Source: JAAZIN01 sp964464625 (lineage in GTDB: Bacteria; Bacillota; Dethiobacteria; DTU022). Taken from it: a DNA stretch of 64,000 nt. Of the stretch, positions 24,778-33,226 are shown piece by piece (positions within the stretch are counted from its first letter, which is position 1; each line of letters begins with the position of its first letter). Made by a program: the position numbers and the translations under genes. The stretch lies in contig CAYXKD010000004.1 in assembly GCA_964464625.1 (NCBI GenBank), positions 7,717 to 71,716 on the forward strand, given 5' to 3'. The notes under the pieces were generated by a model that saw only the letters and a list, made by a program, of their open reading frames with translations, was not told the origin of the DNA and ran no database searches.

Positions 24778-25768
24778 CTTGTCGGCTCAAACCACCTTTG
24801 CTAACATTCTCCACCTCTTCCGGGTTTTCCTCTAAAAAAACCGGCTGCTCTCCCCCCGTGGGGAGGGGGCCGGTGGGGATGGGGATGCTCCAAAGAGGGG
24901 GGCGGAGGGCCTTTCTTGCACGGCGACAGCCCAGGTAATCGAGACGCCGCAACAGAGTATTGCCCTCTATTACCCTGCTCAGGGAGTAATACTCACAGAA
25001 CAGATGGAGAGCGGCCCAAAAGAGGAGCAGCGCCCCCTGCGCGGGGAGGGGCAGGTAAAGCACGGCGCAGGCCCCCAGAGCAGCCCCCAGCAGATTGGCG
25101 CCGCAGTCGCCGAGCATGCCCGAGGCCTCCAGGTCCATGGGGGCGAGGGCCAGGGCCGGCACCACCAGGGGCAGCAGCAGCTCTGCCGCTGCGCCGGCGC
25201 ACCTTCCCGCCAGGAATATGATGAGCAGGGCGCCGGTGAAGAAGAGCTTGAGCGCCCGTCCGGGGCGGCGGTCAAAAAGGTTAATCCCATTGGCGCTCAG
25301 CAAGATGAGCGGCAGCGCCGCCAGCCTGCGCCAGGGGGTAAAAGGGAGGGCTCCGGCGAAAAGGAAACTGACCTGCAGCGCCACAACCACCTTTAGCAGT
25401 CCGCCGGTGAGCCTCCCCCGCTTTCCGGCCCCGAAATGGCCTTTGAAACCGCTCGTTGTATCGTTCATCAGATCATCCCAGAGGCCGAGAAAAGCGAAGC
25501 CCGTCAGGAGAAAGGGCAGCGCCGCCGCCGGGGGCGGGCTCCCGCCCCCCTCTCCCCCTCCTCCCCACCCTCCCCACCAGAGCACGGCGGCGGCTGCGGT
25601 GAGGTAGCCCAGGAGCAGGGCCGGCCCCAGGGCCGGGGAGACGGCCTCCCCGCGGTAGTTAACCTTTACCAGCCTTCTGCGCTCATAGAATTCGATGAGC
25701 CGCCGCCCCAGAAAGGCGGTCCAAAGCGGAGCTGCCAGCAGAACAGCCATTCCCAAATAGTCCGGCAC
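24740..25768 (-). CDS. MraY-like phospho-sugar transferase (membrane)
   Basis: 342 aa, about ten membrane segments. Catalytic features of the polyprenyl-phosphate N-acetylhexosamine 1-phosphate transferase family are visible: LWDDLMND (Asp-Asp), NGINLFDRRPG (Asn-x-x-Asn-x-x-Asp) and GMLGDCGANLLG. It presumably loads a sugar phosphate on undecaprenyl phosphate at the inner membrane face. The C-terminal 50 residues are variable and overlap the DUF3866 start by 38 bases. GTG 25768 lacks a strong ribosome binding site. Partner of the adjacent GT2 enzyme. Confidence 0.8.
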   Translation of the reverse strand: MPDYLGMAVLLAAPLWTAFLGRRLIEFYERRRLVKVNYRGEAVSPALGPALLLGYLTAAAAVLWWGGWGGGGEGGGSPPPAAALPFLLTGFAFLGLWDDLMNDTTSGFKGHFGAGKRGRLTGGLLKVVVALQVSFLFAGALPFTPWRRLAALPLILLSANGINLFDRRPGRALKLFFTGALLIIFLAGRCAGAAAELLLPLVVPALALAPMDLEASGMLGDCGANLLGAALGACAVLYLPLPAQGALLLFWAALHLFCEYYSLSRVIEGNTLLRRLDYLGCRRARKALRPPLWSIPIPTGPLPTGGEQPVFLEENPEEVENVSKGGLSRQDDPPPHRPGRRR

Positions 25769-25770
25769 GG

Positions 25771-26469
25771 CTAAGGGGCCGCTCCCCTGAGCAGTCGATC
25801 ACGGCGCCGCCAGAGTTCGCGCAGAAGGGCAATACACTGGCGGCCCCGGTGCAGGAAGGCCGATGGCCCCCTTCCCCTTTCGCGGTGTGACATCAGGGTG
25901 GGCACCTCCAGAATGCGGCAGCCCTGCTGCAGCAGATCCAGTGTCAGCGCCACTTCCAGCCCGAAGCCGCGGGGCGGGAACGAGAGCAGCCCCAGCAGCT
26001 CGCGCCGGAGAATCCTCTGGCCCGAGAGGGGTTCGCGGGGCAGCCAGCCGGAAATGCGGTAGATGGACCAGGCAGCCAGTTTTTTTACAAGGCCGAAACC
26101 GCCCCGCCGGCGGCGGGGGGGAAAGGCGGCCACCGTCATGGAGGCCCCGCCGGCGGCAAGGGGGGCCATGAGTTTTTTAAGCTCCACCGCCGATTCGCCC
26201 AGATCGGCATCGACAAGGGCGAGGTAGGGCGCCAGGGCAAAGCGGGCGCCAAAAAGGACCGCCTCTCCCTTGCCGAGATTGCGCGGCAACCGGATAACAC
26301 GCGCCCCGGCAGCGGTGGCTTCCGCGGCGGTCCCATCGGCAGAGCCGTCATCCACCACCAGGATCTCTTTGACCTGGGGCAATTCCAGCAGCGCCGCCAC
26401 TGTTCCCCCGATATATCCCGCCTCATTGCAGGCGGGTATGAGTACATCCAGTTCCATCTTCCTATCCAT
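25771..26469 (-). CDS. Family 2 glycosyltransferase
   Basis: 232 aa. GT-A fold: LDVLIPACNEAGYIGGTV at the N-terminus, VVDDGSADGT (nucleotide-sugar Asp), then LALVDADLGE (metal-binding DxD equivalent). Arg-rich insert and GQRILRRELL typical of DPM1-like enzymes. Start ATG 26469 lies one base after the upstream stop; frame upstream would overlap it. No membrane helix. Likely acts on a lipid-linked sugar made by the neighbouring MraY-like enzyme. Confidence 0.88.
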   Translation of the reverse strand: MDRKMELDVLIPACNEAGYIGGTVAALLELPQVKEILVVDDGSADGTAAEATAAGARVIRLPRNLGKGEAVLFGARFALAPYLALVDADLGESAVELKKLMAPLAAGGASMTVAAFPPRRRRGGFGLVKKLAAWSIYRISGWLPREPLSGQRILRRELLGLLSFPPRGFGLEVALTLDLLQQGCRILEVPTLMSHRERGRGPSAFLHRGRQCIALLRELWRRRDRLLRGAAP

Positions 26470-26470
26470 A

Positions 26471-27286
26471 TCAGCGGCTCTCCAATGCAGGCGGTAGCAG
26501 CCCTCTGGCGGCGCTGTCAAAACCGTAGTGACCGCAGCCATCTTCAGCAAGCATGAGGAGCAGGGCTATCTCCCCCCAGAATGTATCGATATTGTCCACA
26601 AGGCTGGGCTCCCCTTTCATTCCCGGCGGTCCCATCTTCCCCCTGTTTTCCTGCCAGGGTAAAAGCGCGATCACCCTCATCCCCTTTTCATGCAGCAACC
26701 GCCAGAGTTCGTTAAAAAAGCTGCAGGGCTCCCGCCCCTCCCCTGTGAAAAGAAGGAGGATGCAGCACTCAGGGGGCCCCTGGAGCTCCCACCCCTCCCG
26801 CTGCCGCAGCTCCAATCCCAGCGGCTCCAGCTCTGCGGCGCTCATTCCCCCGGGGAGCGAGAGCAAATGGGAGAGCTCTGCGGCATCGGGCAGGGGACAA
26901 CGGAGCTCACCGGTCTCCCCGGCCCCCTCTTCACCGGTGGAAGCGAGGAAAATGTGAGTTACCGCGGCGCCGCTTTCTTCGAGAAGTCCCCTTATCTGCT
27001 CCGCCTCTGACTCGCAGCGGCTGAATAGAACGATCCCCTTCCCGGTGAGCGCCCGGCAAAAGGTGCGTCGCAGCAGCGGCTTCGTCTCATCCCAGCGCTG
27101 CAGCTCCTTCTCCTGCCGCCGGCCAAGTTCCCTGAGGCCGCCCAGCTGCTCCTCCATGAGCTCGATGATGCCGCGCTGATTGGCCACAAGGAGGCTGTCG
27201 CCAAAAGAGACCCCTATGAGGATCCCCAGGGCCAGGGCGAGAAAAACTGCGCCTATGGCAACTAAGTATTCCCGGTAGTCAAAGAT
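26471..27286 (-). CDS. SteB/MctB-like membrane protein (copper transporter family name), probable ATC start
   Basis: 271 aa if started at ATC 27286. That start gives MFDYREYLVAIGAVFLALAL and onward, an N-terminal transmembrane segment of the MctB/SteB family (family N-termini read IDFRYYLVTLIAVFLAL). The sequence GGCGGTGATTTT in front mimics an extended Shine-Dalgarno at correct distance. The nearest standard start in frame (GTG 27187) would delete the membrane anchor. A coiled-coil follows (about residues 34-60) and then an extracytoplasmic domain. In Actinobacteria SteA-SteB act together at the division site. A one-base frameshift after GTG 27294 is the alternative reading. Confidence 0.75.
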   Translation of the reverse strand: MFDYREYLVAIGAVFLALALGILIGVSFGDSLLVANQRGIIELMEEQLGGLRELGRRQEKELQRWDETKPLLRRTFCRALTGKGIVLFSRCESEAEQIRGLLEESGAAVTHIFLASTGEEGAGETGELRCPLPDAAELSHLLSLPGGMSAAELEPLGLELRQREGWELQGPPECCILLLFTGEGREPCSFFNELWRLLHEKGMRVIALLPWQENRGKMGPPGMKGEPSLVDNIDTFWGEIALLLMLAEDGCGHYGFDSAARGLLPPALESR

Positions 27287-27341
27287 AAAATCACCGCCTC
27301 AAAGCCAGTGCAGCCGGCCGGCGCAGGCGTGCTCTTAGCTG

Positions 27342-28511
27342 CTAAAGAAACAATTGCAAACGAAAGATCAAGAGACGGAACAGGTGGCGGACCGGCGGAG
27401 AGTAAAAGGCCATCGTCAGCAGGGGACAGAGACCGGCGCAGAGAGCCAGGGGGAGCAGAAATCCTGCAGCCCGCCGCTGGTAGAGGAGGCTCACACCCTT
27501 GGCGTCAACAAGGCTGTGACCCACTTTCAGCCGCACCAGGAATGTGCTGGCCATCCCCATCCGCCCCTTTTCCAGAAATTCTGTCGCTGAAAAATGAGTC
27601 CCCACAGCAACGATCAGCGCCGCCCCCAGCTCGTGAGCCAGCAGCAGGGCAATATCTTCACTGGTTCCCGGTGCACTGAAAAGATGGTGTTTCAGGCCGA
27701 GACGGCCCAGCCTCTCGCGCCCGGGAACACCGCTGCCGTCGGCATAAGCATGCACCACCAGCTCGCGGGCCTGCCGCAGCGCCTCATCGCTCACACTGTC
27801 CATATCGCCTATGATCAGGTCCGGCCTGAGACCGAATTCCAGTATTGCATCTCCGCCTCCATCCACACCGATGAGGAGGGGCTTTTTTTCCCTGAGATAG
27901 TATTTCATCGCCCGGAGATCTTCGCGGAAACCCTTTCCCCGGATTACCACCACCACATGGCGGTTCTTAAAGTCGCTTTTCAAAGGCGGGGGGTGGATCT
28001 TTCCGGTTACAAGAGCACGTTCCCTGTAGGCATAATCCAGGGTGTTTACCAGGAAATTTTCAACAACCTCATCCCTCCGCTGCAGCGAATCCCTGTAAAA
28101 TTCACTGTAAAGGCCTTCAGTCAGCAGGTTGCCGCGCCCTATTTCCATTCCCCGGCAATAGACCGCTGCCCCCACAACCCGGACCATCTCCCCCTGGCGC
28201 ACCGCTTCAAAAAATTCTTCACCCAGATTTTCCACAAGGTGCACCTTCCGGCGGAGCAGTTGCTGCAGCGCCGCAGGCGGAAAAAGATCGCTGCAGAAGG
28301 GCTCTGTATTTAAAACTGTCCTGACACCGCAGCGCAGCAACCCCTCTGCTGCAGTCCAGTCCAGGCCGCAGTGGGAAATGAGGGCAATCTCTTTGGAGCG
28401 GAGCCGCTGGACAAGCTTTTTCGTAGAGCGATCTTTGCGGATCCGTCCCGCCCGGGAAAGAGCCTCTTTTCCTTTTCCTTTTCCTTTTCCTTTGTAGATG
28501 GAAGGAAACAT
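27342..28511 (-). CDS. steA: SteA-like cytokinetic protein
   Basis: 389 aa. N-terminal region (EIALISHCGLDWTAAEGLLRCGVRTVLN) plus a thiamine-pyrophosphokinase-like fold (IGVDGGGDAILEFGLRPDLIIGDMDSVSDE) and two C-terminal hydrophobic segments, the SteA layout. Known actinobacterial SteA joins SteB at the septum. Here the SteB-like gene follows at once. Residues 7-15 are a GKGKGKGK tract encoded by five tandem CCTTTT hexamers (28466-28495 on the plus strand), so strain-to-strain length variation is plausible. Confidence 0.82.
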   Translation of the reverse strand: MFPSIYKGKGKGKGKEALSRAGRIRKDRSTKKLVQRLRSKEIALISHCGLDWTAAEGLLRCGVRTVLNTEPFCSDLFPPAALQQLLRRKVHLVENLGEEFFEAVRQGEMVRVVGAAVYCRGMEIGRGNLLTEGLYSEFYRDSLQRRDEVVENFLVNTLDYAYRERALVTGKIHPPPLKSDFKNRHVVVVIRGKGFREDLRAMKYYLREKKPLLIGVDGGGDAILEFGLRPDLIIGDMDSVSDEALRQARELVVHAYADGSGVPGRERLGRLGLKHHLFSAPGTSEDIALLLAHELGAALIVAVGTHFSATEFLEKGRMGMASTFLVRLKVGHSLVDAKGVSLLYQRRAAGFLLPLALCAGLCPLLTMAFYSPPVRHLFRLLIFRLQLFL

Positions 28512-28723
28512 TTTTACTCACACCCTTATTTAGCTTTCCCCCATCTCCCTTTCACATATTAAACAAATCAAGCCAATCCTTCCGTAAAGGTGCTGAGCTG
28601 TCAAATATAAGATTGCATGTTATGTCAACAAGGGGGGATAAATTGATCTCCTTGCGGACAATTTAAAAAAGCCTTACCAGCAACGCAAATACCATAATCA
28701 AACCGGAAGGAACGGCAAAGTTC

Positions 28724-30010
28724 ATGAAACCATTAAGGCTTAAATACCTTTTCATCCTTTTTCTCCTTGCCGCTCTCCTCTGGATGGCGCTGACCACGTT
28801 GCAGCTGCAGGCAAACACCTTTGATAATATCAGGATTTATCAGGGTGGGTCGTATTATGTTAACTTGCGGCTTCCCTTTCTCTATGTGCGCGGCGATCGC
28901 GATGATGTTGTCCTCTTCAATGGCAGTCCTCTGTTAAAAGATCTGAGCAGGGTAAATGCCCCTATCAGTCTTGAGGGAAACAACCTGGGAGAGGTGAAAC
29001 TGGAATTCTCACTTTTCGGCTGGATCCCGCTGCGCCGGGTCACGGTAAATGTGCTGCCCGAGGTAAAACTGATCCCCGGCGGACACTCCATCGGGATCAA
29101 GCTGCGATCGCAGGGGGTCAATGTGGTAGGTTTTTACTATTTTACCGTCTCCGGGAAGAGCCTCTCGCCGGCCCGGGAGGCGGGGGTTAAAATTGGCGAT
29201 ATCATATTGAAGATCAATGGGAAAAGTGTGGAGGATGCTCCCGGAGCGGCCCGCCTGCTGGCGGAAAATGAGGGCAGGCGGCTCCGCCTATCCATCCGCC
29301 GCGGCGAAGAGTTGTTCAACCTGTCGCTGGTCCCCCGTTTTTCACCTTCCGACGGCCTCTACCGGATCGGCCTCTACCTTCGCGATTCCGCCGCCGGCGT
29401 GGGCACGCTCACCTTTTACGATCCTGTGTCAAAGCGGTACGGCGCCCTGGGCCATGTTATTCTCGATTCCGATACCAATCAGCCTATAAACTTAAGCGAG
29501 GGCTCCATTGTCAAAGCAAAAATTATCAACATTAAAGCGGCCCAGAGAGGCCGCCCCGGGGAAAAAACAGGGATTTTCATCGATAACAGCCTGGGCAATA
29601 TCACGAAAAACAGCCCTTTTGGTATTTTCGGGGGGATTACAAATTTTCAGGAAACCCCCTCTCCCTACAGCGAGCCGCTGCCCATGGCCCTTGCCACGGA
29701 GGTGGAGACAGGGCCTGCAGAGATCCTCACGGTGATTGAAGATGAGACCATCGGCTGCTTTGATGTGGAAATAGAGAAGATTACCTGCCAGTCCGGTCCT
29801 TCAGATAAGGGAATGATCCTGCGTGTCGTTGACGGGGAGCTGCTGAGTAAAACCGGAGGTATTGTCCAGGGGATGAGCGGCAGCCCCATCATTCAGAATG
29901 GGAAAATTGTCGGCGCGGTGACGCATGTTTTTATAAATGATCCCGAGCGGGGTTATGCCATCTTCGCGGAGTGGATGTACCAGGAGGCTGAAATATTTAC
30001 CATTAATTAA
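28724..30010 (+). CDS. spoIVB: SpoIVB peptidase
   Basis: 428 aa serine protease secreted from the forespore into the intermembrane space, where it triggers pro-sigma-K processing. N-terminal signal anchor (about residues 5-27), PDZ domain (about 125-200; REAGVKIGDIILKINGKSV) and S55 peptidase domain with catalytic Ser in GMSGSPIIQNGKIVGAVTHV (about residue 385) and an upstream catalytic His in GALGHVILD. ATG 28724 has a purine box 12 bases upstream. The 212-bp divergent region before it (28512-28723) should hold promoters for steA and spoIVB, but I could not assign boxes with confidence. Confidence 0.96.
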   Translation: MKPLRLKYLFILFLLAALLWMALTTLQLQANTFDNIRIYQGGSYYVNLRLPFLYVRGDRDDVVLFNGSPLLKDLSRVNAPISLEGNNLGEVKLEFSLFGWIPLRRVTVNVLPEVKLIPGGHSIGIKLRSQGVNVVGFYYFTVSGKSLSPAREAGVKIGDIILKINGKSVEDAPGAARLLAENEGRRLRLSIRRGEELFNLSLVPRFSPSDGLYRIGLYLRDSAAGVGTLTFYDPVSKRYGALGHVILDSDTNQPINLSEGSIVKAKIINIKAAQRGRPGEKTGIFIDNSLGNITKNSPFGIFGGITNFQETPSPYSEPLPMALATEVETGPAEILTVIEDETIGCFDVEIEKITCQSGPSDKGMILRVVDGELLSKTGGIVQGMSGSPIIQNGKIVGAVTHVFINDPERGYAIFAEWMYQEAEIFTIN

Positions 30011-30028
30011 TATTATTTATAATTGAAA

Positions 30029-30055
30029 GAAGGATTTTACAAGTGAATGTCGAAT
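30029..30055 (+). promoter_or_regulatory. Sigma-H promoter with overlapping 0A box, spo0A
   Basis: GAAGGATTT (30029-30037), 11 bases, GTCGAAT (30049-30055) fits the sigma-H consensus RnAGGAWWW-N11-RnnGAAT at every position. TGTCGAA (30048-30054), the exact Spo0A-binding box, overlaps the -10. Spo0A bound there would meet sigma-H polymerase directly, implying autoregulation of spo0A. GTG start lies 44 bases downstream. Confidence 0.75.
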
Positions 30056-30098
30056 TTTTTATAGCAGATTCACTAAAATAAAGCAAGGGGGCTAAAAA

Positions 30099-30890
30099 GT
30101 GTTAAAAATAGTAGTGGCGGATGACAATCGTGATTTCAACGCCTTACTAACTTCATACCTTTCTATGCAGCCCGATTTCGAAATTGTCGCCAGCGTATTT
30201 AACGGAAAGGAAGTCCTGGATGTTTTCGAGGATAACCAGATCGATGTACTCATTCTAGATATTATCATGCCGCATCTTGACGGTATCGGAGTAATGGAGG
30301 CAATCGCAGAGATGGAGCTGGATCGCCGGCCCAGTGTGATCATGCTAACAGCCTTTGGACATGAAAACATCACCAGGAGGGCAGTGGAACTGGGGGCTTC
30401 CTACTATATTTTAAAGCCCTTTGACATGGAGATGCTTCCTGAAAGAATCCGCCAGCTGGGCGGCGGCGATCTGGTCCGCGAAACCGGCCTTGCCGCTGTT
30501 GCAGCGAAGAAAATGGTTTCGAGGATTCCGCTGGAGGAGGAGGTTACCGAGATTATGCACCAGATCGGTATCCCCGCCCATATCAAGGGCTATCTGTACC
30601 TGCGCGACGCCATTATCATGGTTATTGAAGATATCGACCTCTTGGGCTCCATTACCAAGGTCTTGTATCCTGAAATTGCCGAGCGTTTCGACACCACACC
30701 CAGCCGGGTGGAGAGGGCAATCCGCCATGCTATTGAAGTTGCCTGGGCGCGCAACAGCATCGATGTGATCAAGAAATTTTTCGGCTACACCATCAAGACG
30801 GAGAAGGGCAAGCCCACCAATTCCGAATTTATCGCCATGGTGGCCGACCGCCTGCGCCTGCGCAATAAAAGCTTCACCGCCTATAACTAA
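30099..30890 (+). CDS. spo0A: Sporulation master regulator Spo0A
   Basis: 263 aa. Receiver domain (residues 1-120) with acidic pocket Asp8-Asp9 and phosphoacceptor Asp54 (LILDIIMPHLDG), then the Spo0A effector domain with the near-invariant helix-turn-helix (TTPSRVERAIRHAIEVAW) and GKPTNSEFIAMVADRLRL. GTG start, six bases after AAGGGGG. Preceded by spoIVB, the universal order. Regulated by a sigma-H/0A-box promoter and followed by a hairpin terminator. Confidence 0.98.
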   Translation: MLKIVVADDNRDFNALLTSYLSMQPDFEIVASVFNGKEVLDVFEDNQIDVLILDIIMPHLDGIGVMEAIAEMELDRRPSVIMLTAFGHENITRRAVELGASYYILKPFDMEMLPERIRQLGGGDLVRETGLAAVAAKKMVSRIPLEEEVTEIMHQIGIPAHIKGYLYLRDAIIMVIEDIDLLGSITKVLYPEIAERFDTTPSRVERAIRHAIEVAWARNSIDVIKKFFGYTIKTEKGKPTNSEFIAMVADRLRLRNKSFTAYN

Positions 30891-30958
30891 AGCTGCCGGC
30901 CATTGAAGAGGCGGCGGAGACAATAGCTTAAAAAGGTCCTTAAAAAATCATAAAGTTA

Positions 30959-30987
30959 CCTGCGCCGGTGCCAGGCACCGGCGCAGG
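30959..30987. repeat. GGTGCC-A-GGCACC palindrome, variant copy 4
   Basis: Perfect palindrome with 14-base arms CCTGCGCCGGTGCC and centre A. It shares only the core with the other copies; the outer arms are CCTGCG rather than GTAAAC. It sits between the convergent spo0A and the sigma-54 regulator and could terminate either transcript. Confidence 0.8.
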
Positions 30988-30997
30988 CAACTCGGGG

Positions 30998-31038
30998 AAA
31001 CTCCGGGAAATTTCATTATAACCGGAGTTTTGCTTTTT
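30998..31038 (+). terminator. Probable terminator of spo0A
   Basis: Stem AAACTCCGG / CCGGAGTTT (30998-31006, 31022-31030), 15-base loop, then TGCTTTTT. Orientation suits spo0A. Confidence 0.6.
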
Positions 31039-31088
31039 ACCGGGTCAAAGGGCAACAGGAAATGAGCAGGGGAAATCAAATAACCTGT

Positions 31089-33224
31089 TCAGTTGATGTT
31101 GTGGCGGCTGAGTTTCTCGTAGAACCAGGAGCGGCTCATGCCCAGAATGCGTGCGGCTTTGCTTCTGTTGCCACCGGCTTTTCGCAGGGCCCGGAGGATA
31201 GTCTCTTTTTCCAGCGCCTCCTGTTGCGACCGATACTCTGCCAGGGCTTCTTCTGGCCCCTCCGCAGCACCGGCGGCAGCGCTCTCCCCGCTTAGGGCAG
31301 CAGAGCCCTCGCCCCTTCTCCGCCGCAGGTGGTGCGGCAAATCCTCAGCCTCGATCACCCTGGCGCCTGTAAAATTCATCGCTCTCTCCACGGCATTCTC
31401 CAGCTCGCGCACATTTCCCGGCCAGCTGTAATCCTGCAGGGTCATCAGCGCCTCTTCCGAGATATCCTGCACCTCCAGGCTGAAAAGGCTGTTGTATTTC
31501 CTTAAAAAAGCATGGACCAGGGGCAGTATATCTTCAGGGCGCTCCCGCAGCGGCGGCACCGGCAGGGAGATGACATTGAGGCGGAAATATAGGTCTTTGC
31601 GGAAGCCCCCTTCGGAGACTTTCTGCTCCAGGTCCTGGTTCGTCGCCGCGATGACGCGGAGGTCTACGCGCCTTGTCTCTGTGGAGCCCACGCGGTCAAA
31701 GGTGCGATCCTGCAAAAAGCGGAGCAGCTTTGCCTGCAGCGGCAGGGGCAGATCGCCAATCTCGTCGAGAAAAAGGGTCCCCCCATCGGCCAGCTCGATG
31801 CGGCCGGGCTTGCCCGACTTCTGCGCCCCTGTAAAGGCGCCGGGAGCATAGCCAAAAAGCTCCGATTCAATCAGGTTCTCCGGAATGGCGGCGCAGTTTA
31901 TCTTTACAAAGGGCCCGTCGCGGCGCGGCCCGTCATAATGGATGGACTGGGCAAAGAGCTCCTTGCCCACGCCGCTCTCCCCATGTACCAGAACTGTGGA
32001 GAGGCCCTGTGCTGCCAGGCGGGCCTCGCGCTTCAGCCGCTCCATGGCCGGATTAAGGGTGATGATATCGTCAAAACGGTAGGGCCGTTCCCTGTAGCGC
32101 TCCTTTTTCAGCTCGGCCTGGAAGTGGGCCAGCCGGTGATCCATCGCCTCCAGGCGGCGGGCCAGGTCGCGCAGCTCGTCAACGCGGCGAAAACTGATTT
32201 TCCCCACCGCCCCGATGATCTGCCCGTCACGGACAATGGGGAGCCTGGAGACAACATAAGGTTTGCCTTCAACAAACTGAATGTCATTCAGCTCGGGAAT
32301 TCCCGTCTTTACAATCACAGGAAGCCTGCTGTTTTCAAGAATTTCATCCACCGGGCGGTGCAGCACCTCTCTCTCTTCCAGGCGCACAAAATCGAGAAAA
32401 GAGCGGTTCGTCAGTATGACCGCCCCATGTTCATCCACAACCACAATGGCGTCGTATCCAATGTCAAGGACTGTCTGGAGCGTGCGGTTAAGGCTTTTAA
32501 CACTGCCCAGTTCCTCGGCAACCTGCTCCAGCTCGGTGATATCCTGGAAGATGGCGATGCCCCCGGCTACGCGGCCGCCGTCAAGAAGGGGGGTTTTGTT
32601 GACTACGGTGGCGGCGCCGCCGTAGGAGTATTTCGCCCCGATCTCCACTGTCCCCTCCTGCAGCAGCGGGGCCATGTTCAGGCCGGGCAGCAGCTCATCC
32701 AGGCTGCGGCCGGCGGCGCTCTCCCCGTCAAGCCCGAAAAGCTGGGCGGCGGCGCGGTTGATAAGGTTAATGCGGCAGGATTGATCCACCGAGATAAGAC
32801 CGTTGTGCATCGCCTGGTAGACCGCTCTCAGGCGGGCGTTGAGCATGCGCTCCTCCTTGAAGAGGGAGGTGATAAGCTCCACCTTGGTGAAAAGCCCGGC
32901 TACAGAGCCGTCTTTCCCCACGACCACGCCTGTGCCTACGGGAATGCGGTGCACTGAGTCGATGACCTCGCTGTAGGTGAGGTCCACGGGGATCTTCACC
33001 ACATTGCGGTTGTAAAACCTGTACACAGGTTCATCCAGGGTGCTCTCTTTCAGGAGAGCGTCGTAGAGATTTGTCTTCGTAAATATTCCGGCCAGGGTGC
33101 CGTCGTCATTCAATACAGGCAGTCCGTCACGCTGGCTGCTGCGCAGCATCCGCACCGCCTTCTTCAGGGTGTCGCCGGGATGCAAGGTGGCATAATCCCG
33201 GGTCATCATATCAACAAGGTGCAT
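31089..33224 (-). CDS. Sigma-54 activator with CBS pair, PAS domains and Fis HTH
   Basis: 711 aa bacterial enhancer-binding protein. Two CBS domains (1-115; MTRDYATLHPGDTLKKAV) are followed by two PAS-like domains (about 125-360), then the AAA+ module: Walker A GESGVGKE, sigma-54 contact loop GAFTGA, Walker B GGTLFLDEIGDL, and a C-terminal Fis helix-turn-helix (NRSKAARILGMSRSWFYEKL). It would activate sigma-54 promoters in response to adenosine nucleotides (CBS) and a small ligand or redox cue (PAS). No target operon in the window shows an obvious -24/-12 promoter. It follows recN by two bases and starts at ATG after GGGGG. Confidence 0.92.
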   Translation of the reverse strand: MHLVDMMTRDYATLHPGDTLKKAVRMLRSSQRDGLPVLNDDGTLAGIFTKTNLYDALLKESTLDEPVYRFYNRNVVKIPVDLTYSEVIDSVHRIPVGTGVVVGKDGSVAGLFTKVELITSLFKEERMLNARLRAVYQAMHNGLISVDQSCRINLINRAAAQLFGLDGESAAGRSLDELLPGLNMAPLLQEGTVEIGAKYSYGGAATVVNKTPLLDGGRVAGGIAIFQDITELEQVAEELGSVKSLNRTLQTVLDIGYDAIVVVDEHGAVILTNRSFLDFVRLEEREVLHRPVDEILENSRLPVIVKTGIPELNDIQFVEGKPYVVSRLPIVRDGQIIGAVGKISFRRVDELRDLARRLEAMDHRLAHFQAELKKERYRERPYRFDDIITLNPAMERLKREARLAAQGLSTVLVHGESGVGKELFAQSIHYDGPRRDGPFVKINCAAIPENLIESELFGYAPGAFTGAQKSGKPGRIELADGGTLFLDEIGDLPLPLQAKLLRFLQDRTFDRVGSTETRRVDLRVIAATNQDLEQKVSEGGFRKDLYFRLNVISLPVPPLRERPEDILPLVHAFLRKYNSLFSLEVQDISEEALMTLQDYSWPGNVRELENAVERAMNFTGARVIEAEDLPHHLRRRRGEGSAALSGESAAAGAAEGPEEALAEYRSQQEALEKETILRALRKAGGNRSKAARILGMSRSWFYEKLSRHNIN

Positions 33225-33226
33225 AT

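Noticed and set aside
27187..27296. GTG at 27294 as start of the SteB-like gene
   Set aside because: Its frame meets TAG after ten codons. Only a frameshift would join it to the gene, so the in-frame ATC is preferred, with the frameshift kept as an alternative.
28466..28495. Phase-variable switch in steA
   Set aside because: The repeat unit is a hexamer, so changes stay in frame and cannot switch expression off.
28560..28720. Sigma-G or sigma-F promoter for spoIVB (CATGTTA, GGGGATAAAT)
   Set aside because: No -35 element at the right spacing, and the sigma-F-like -10 has a mismatch at a conserved T.
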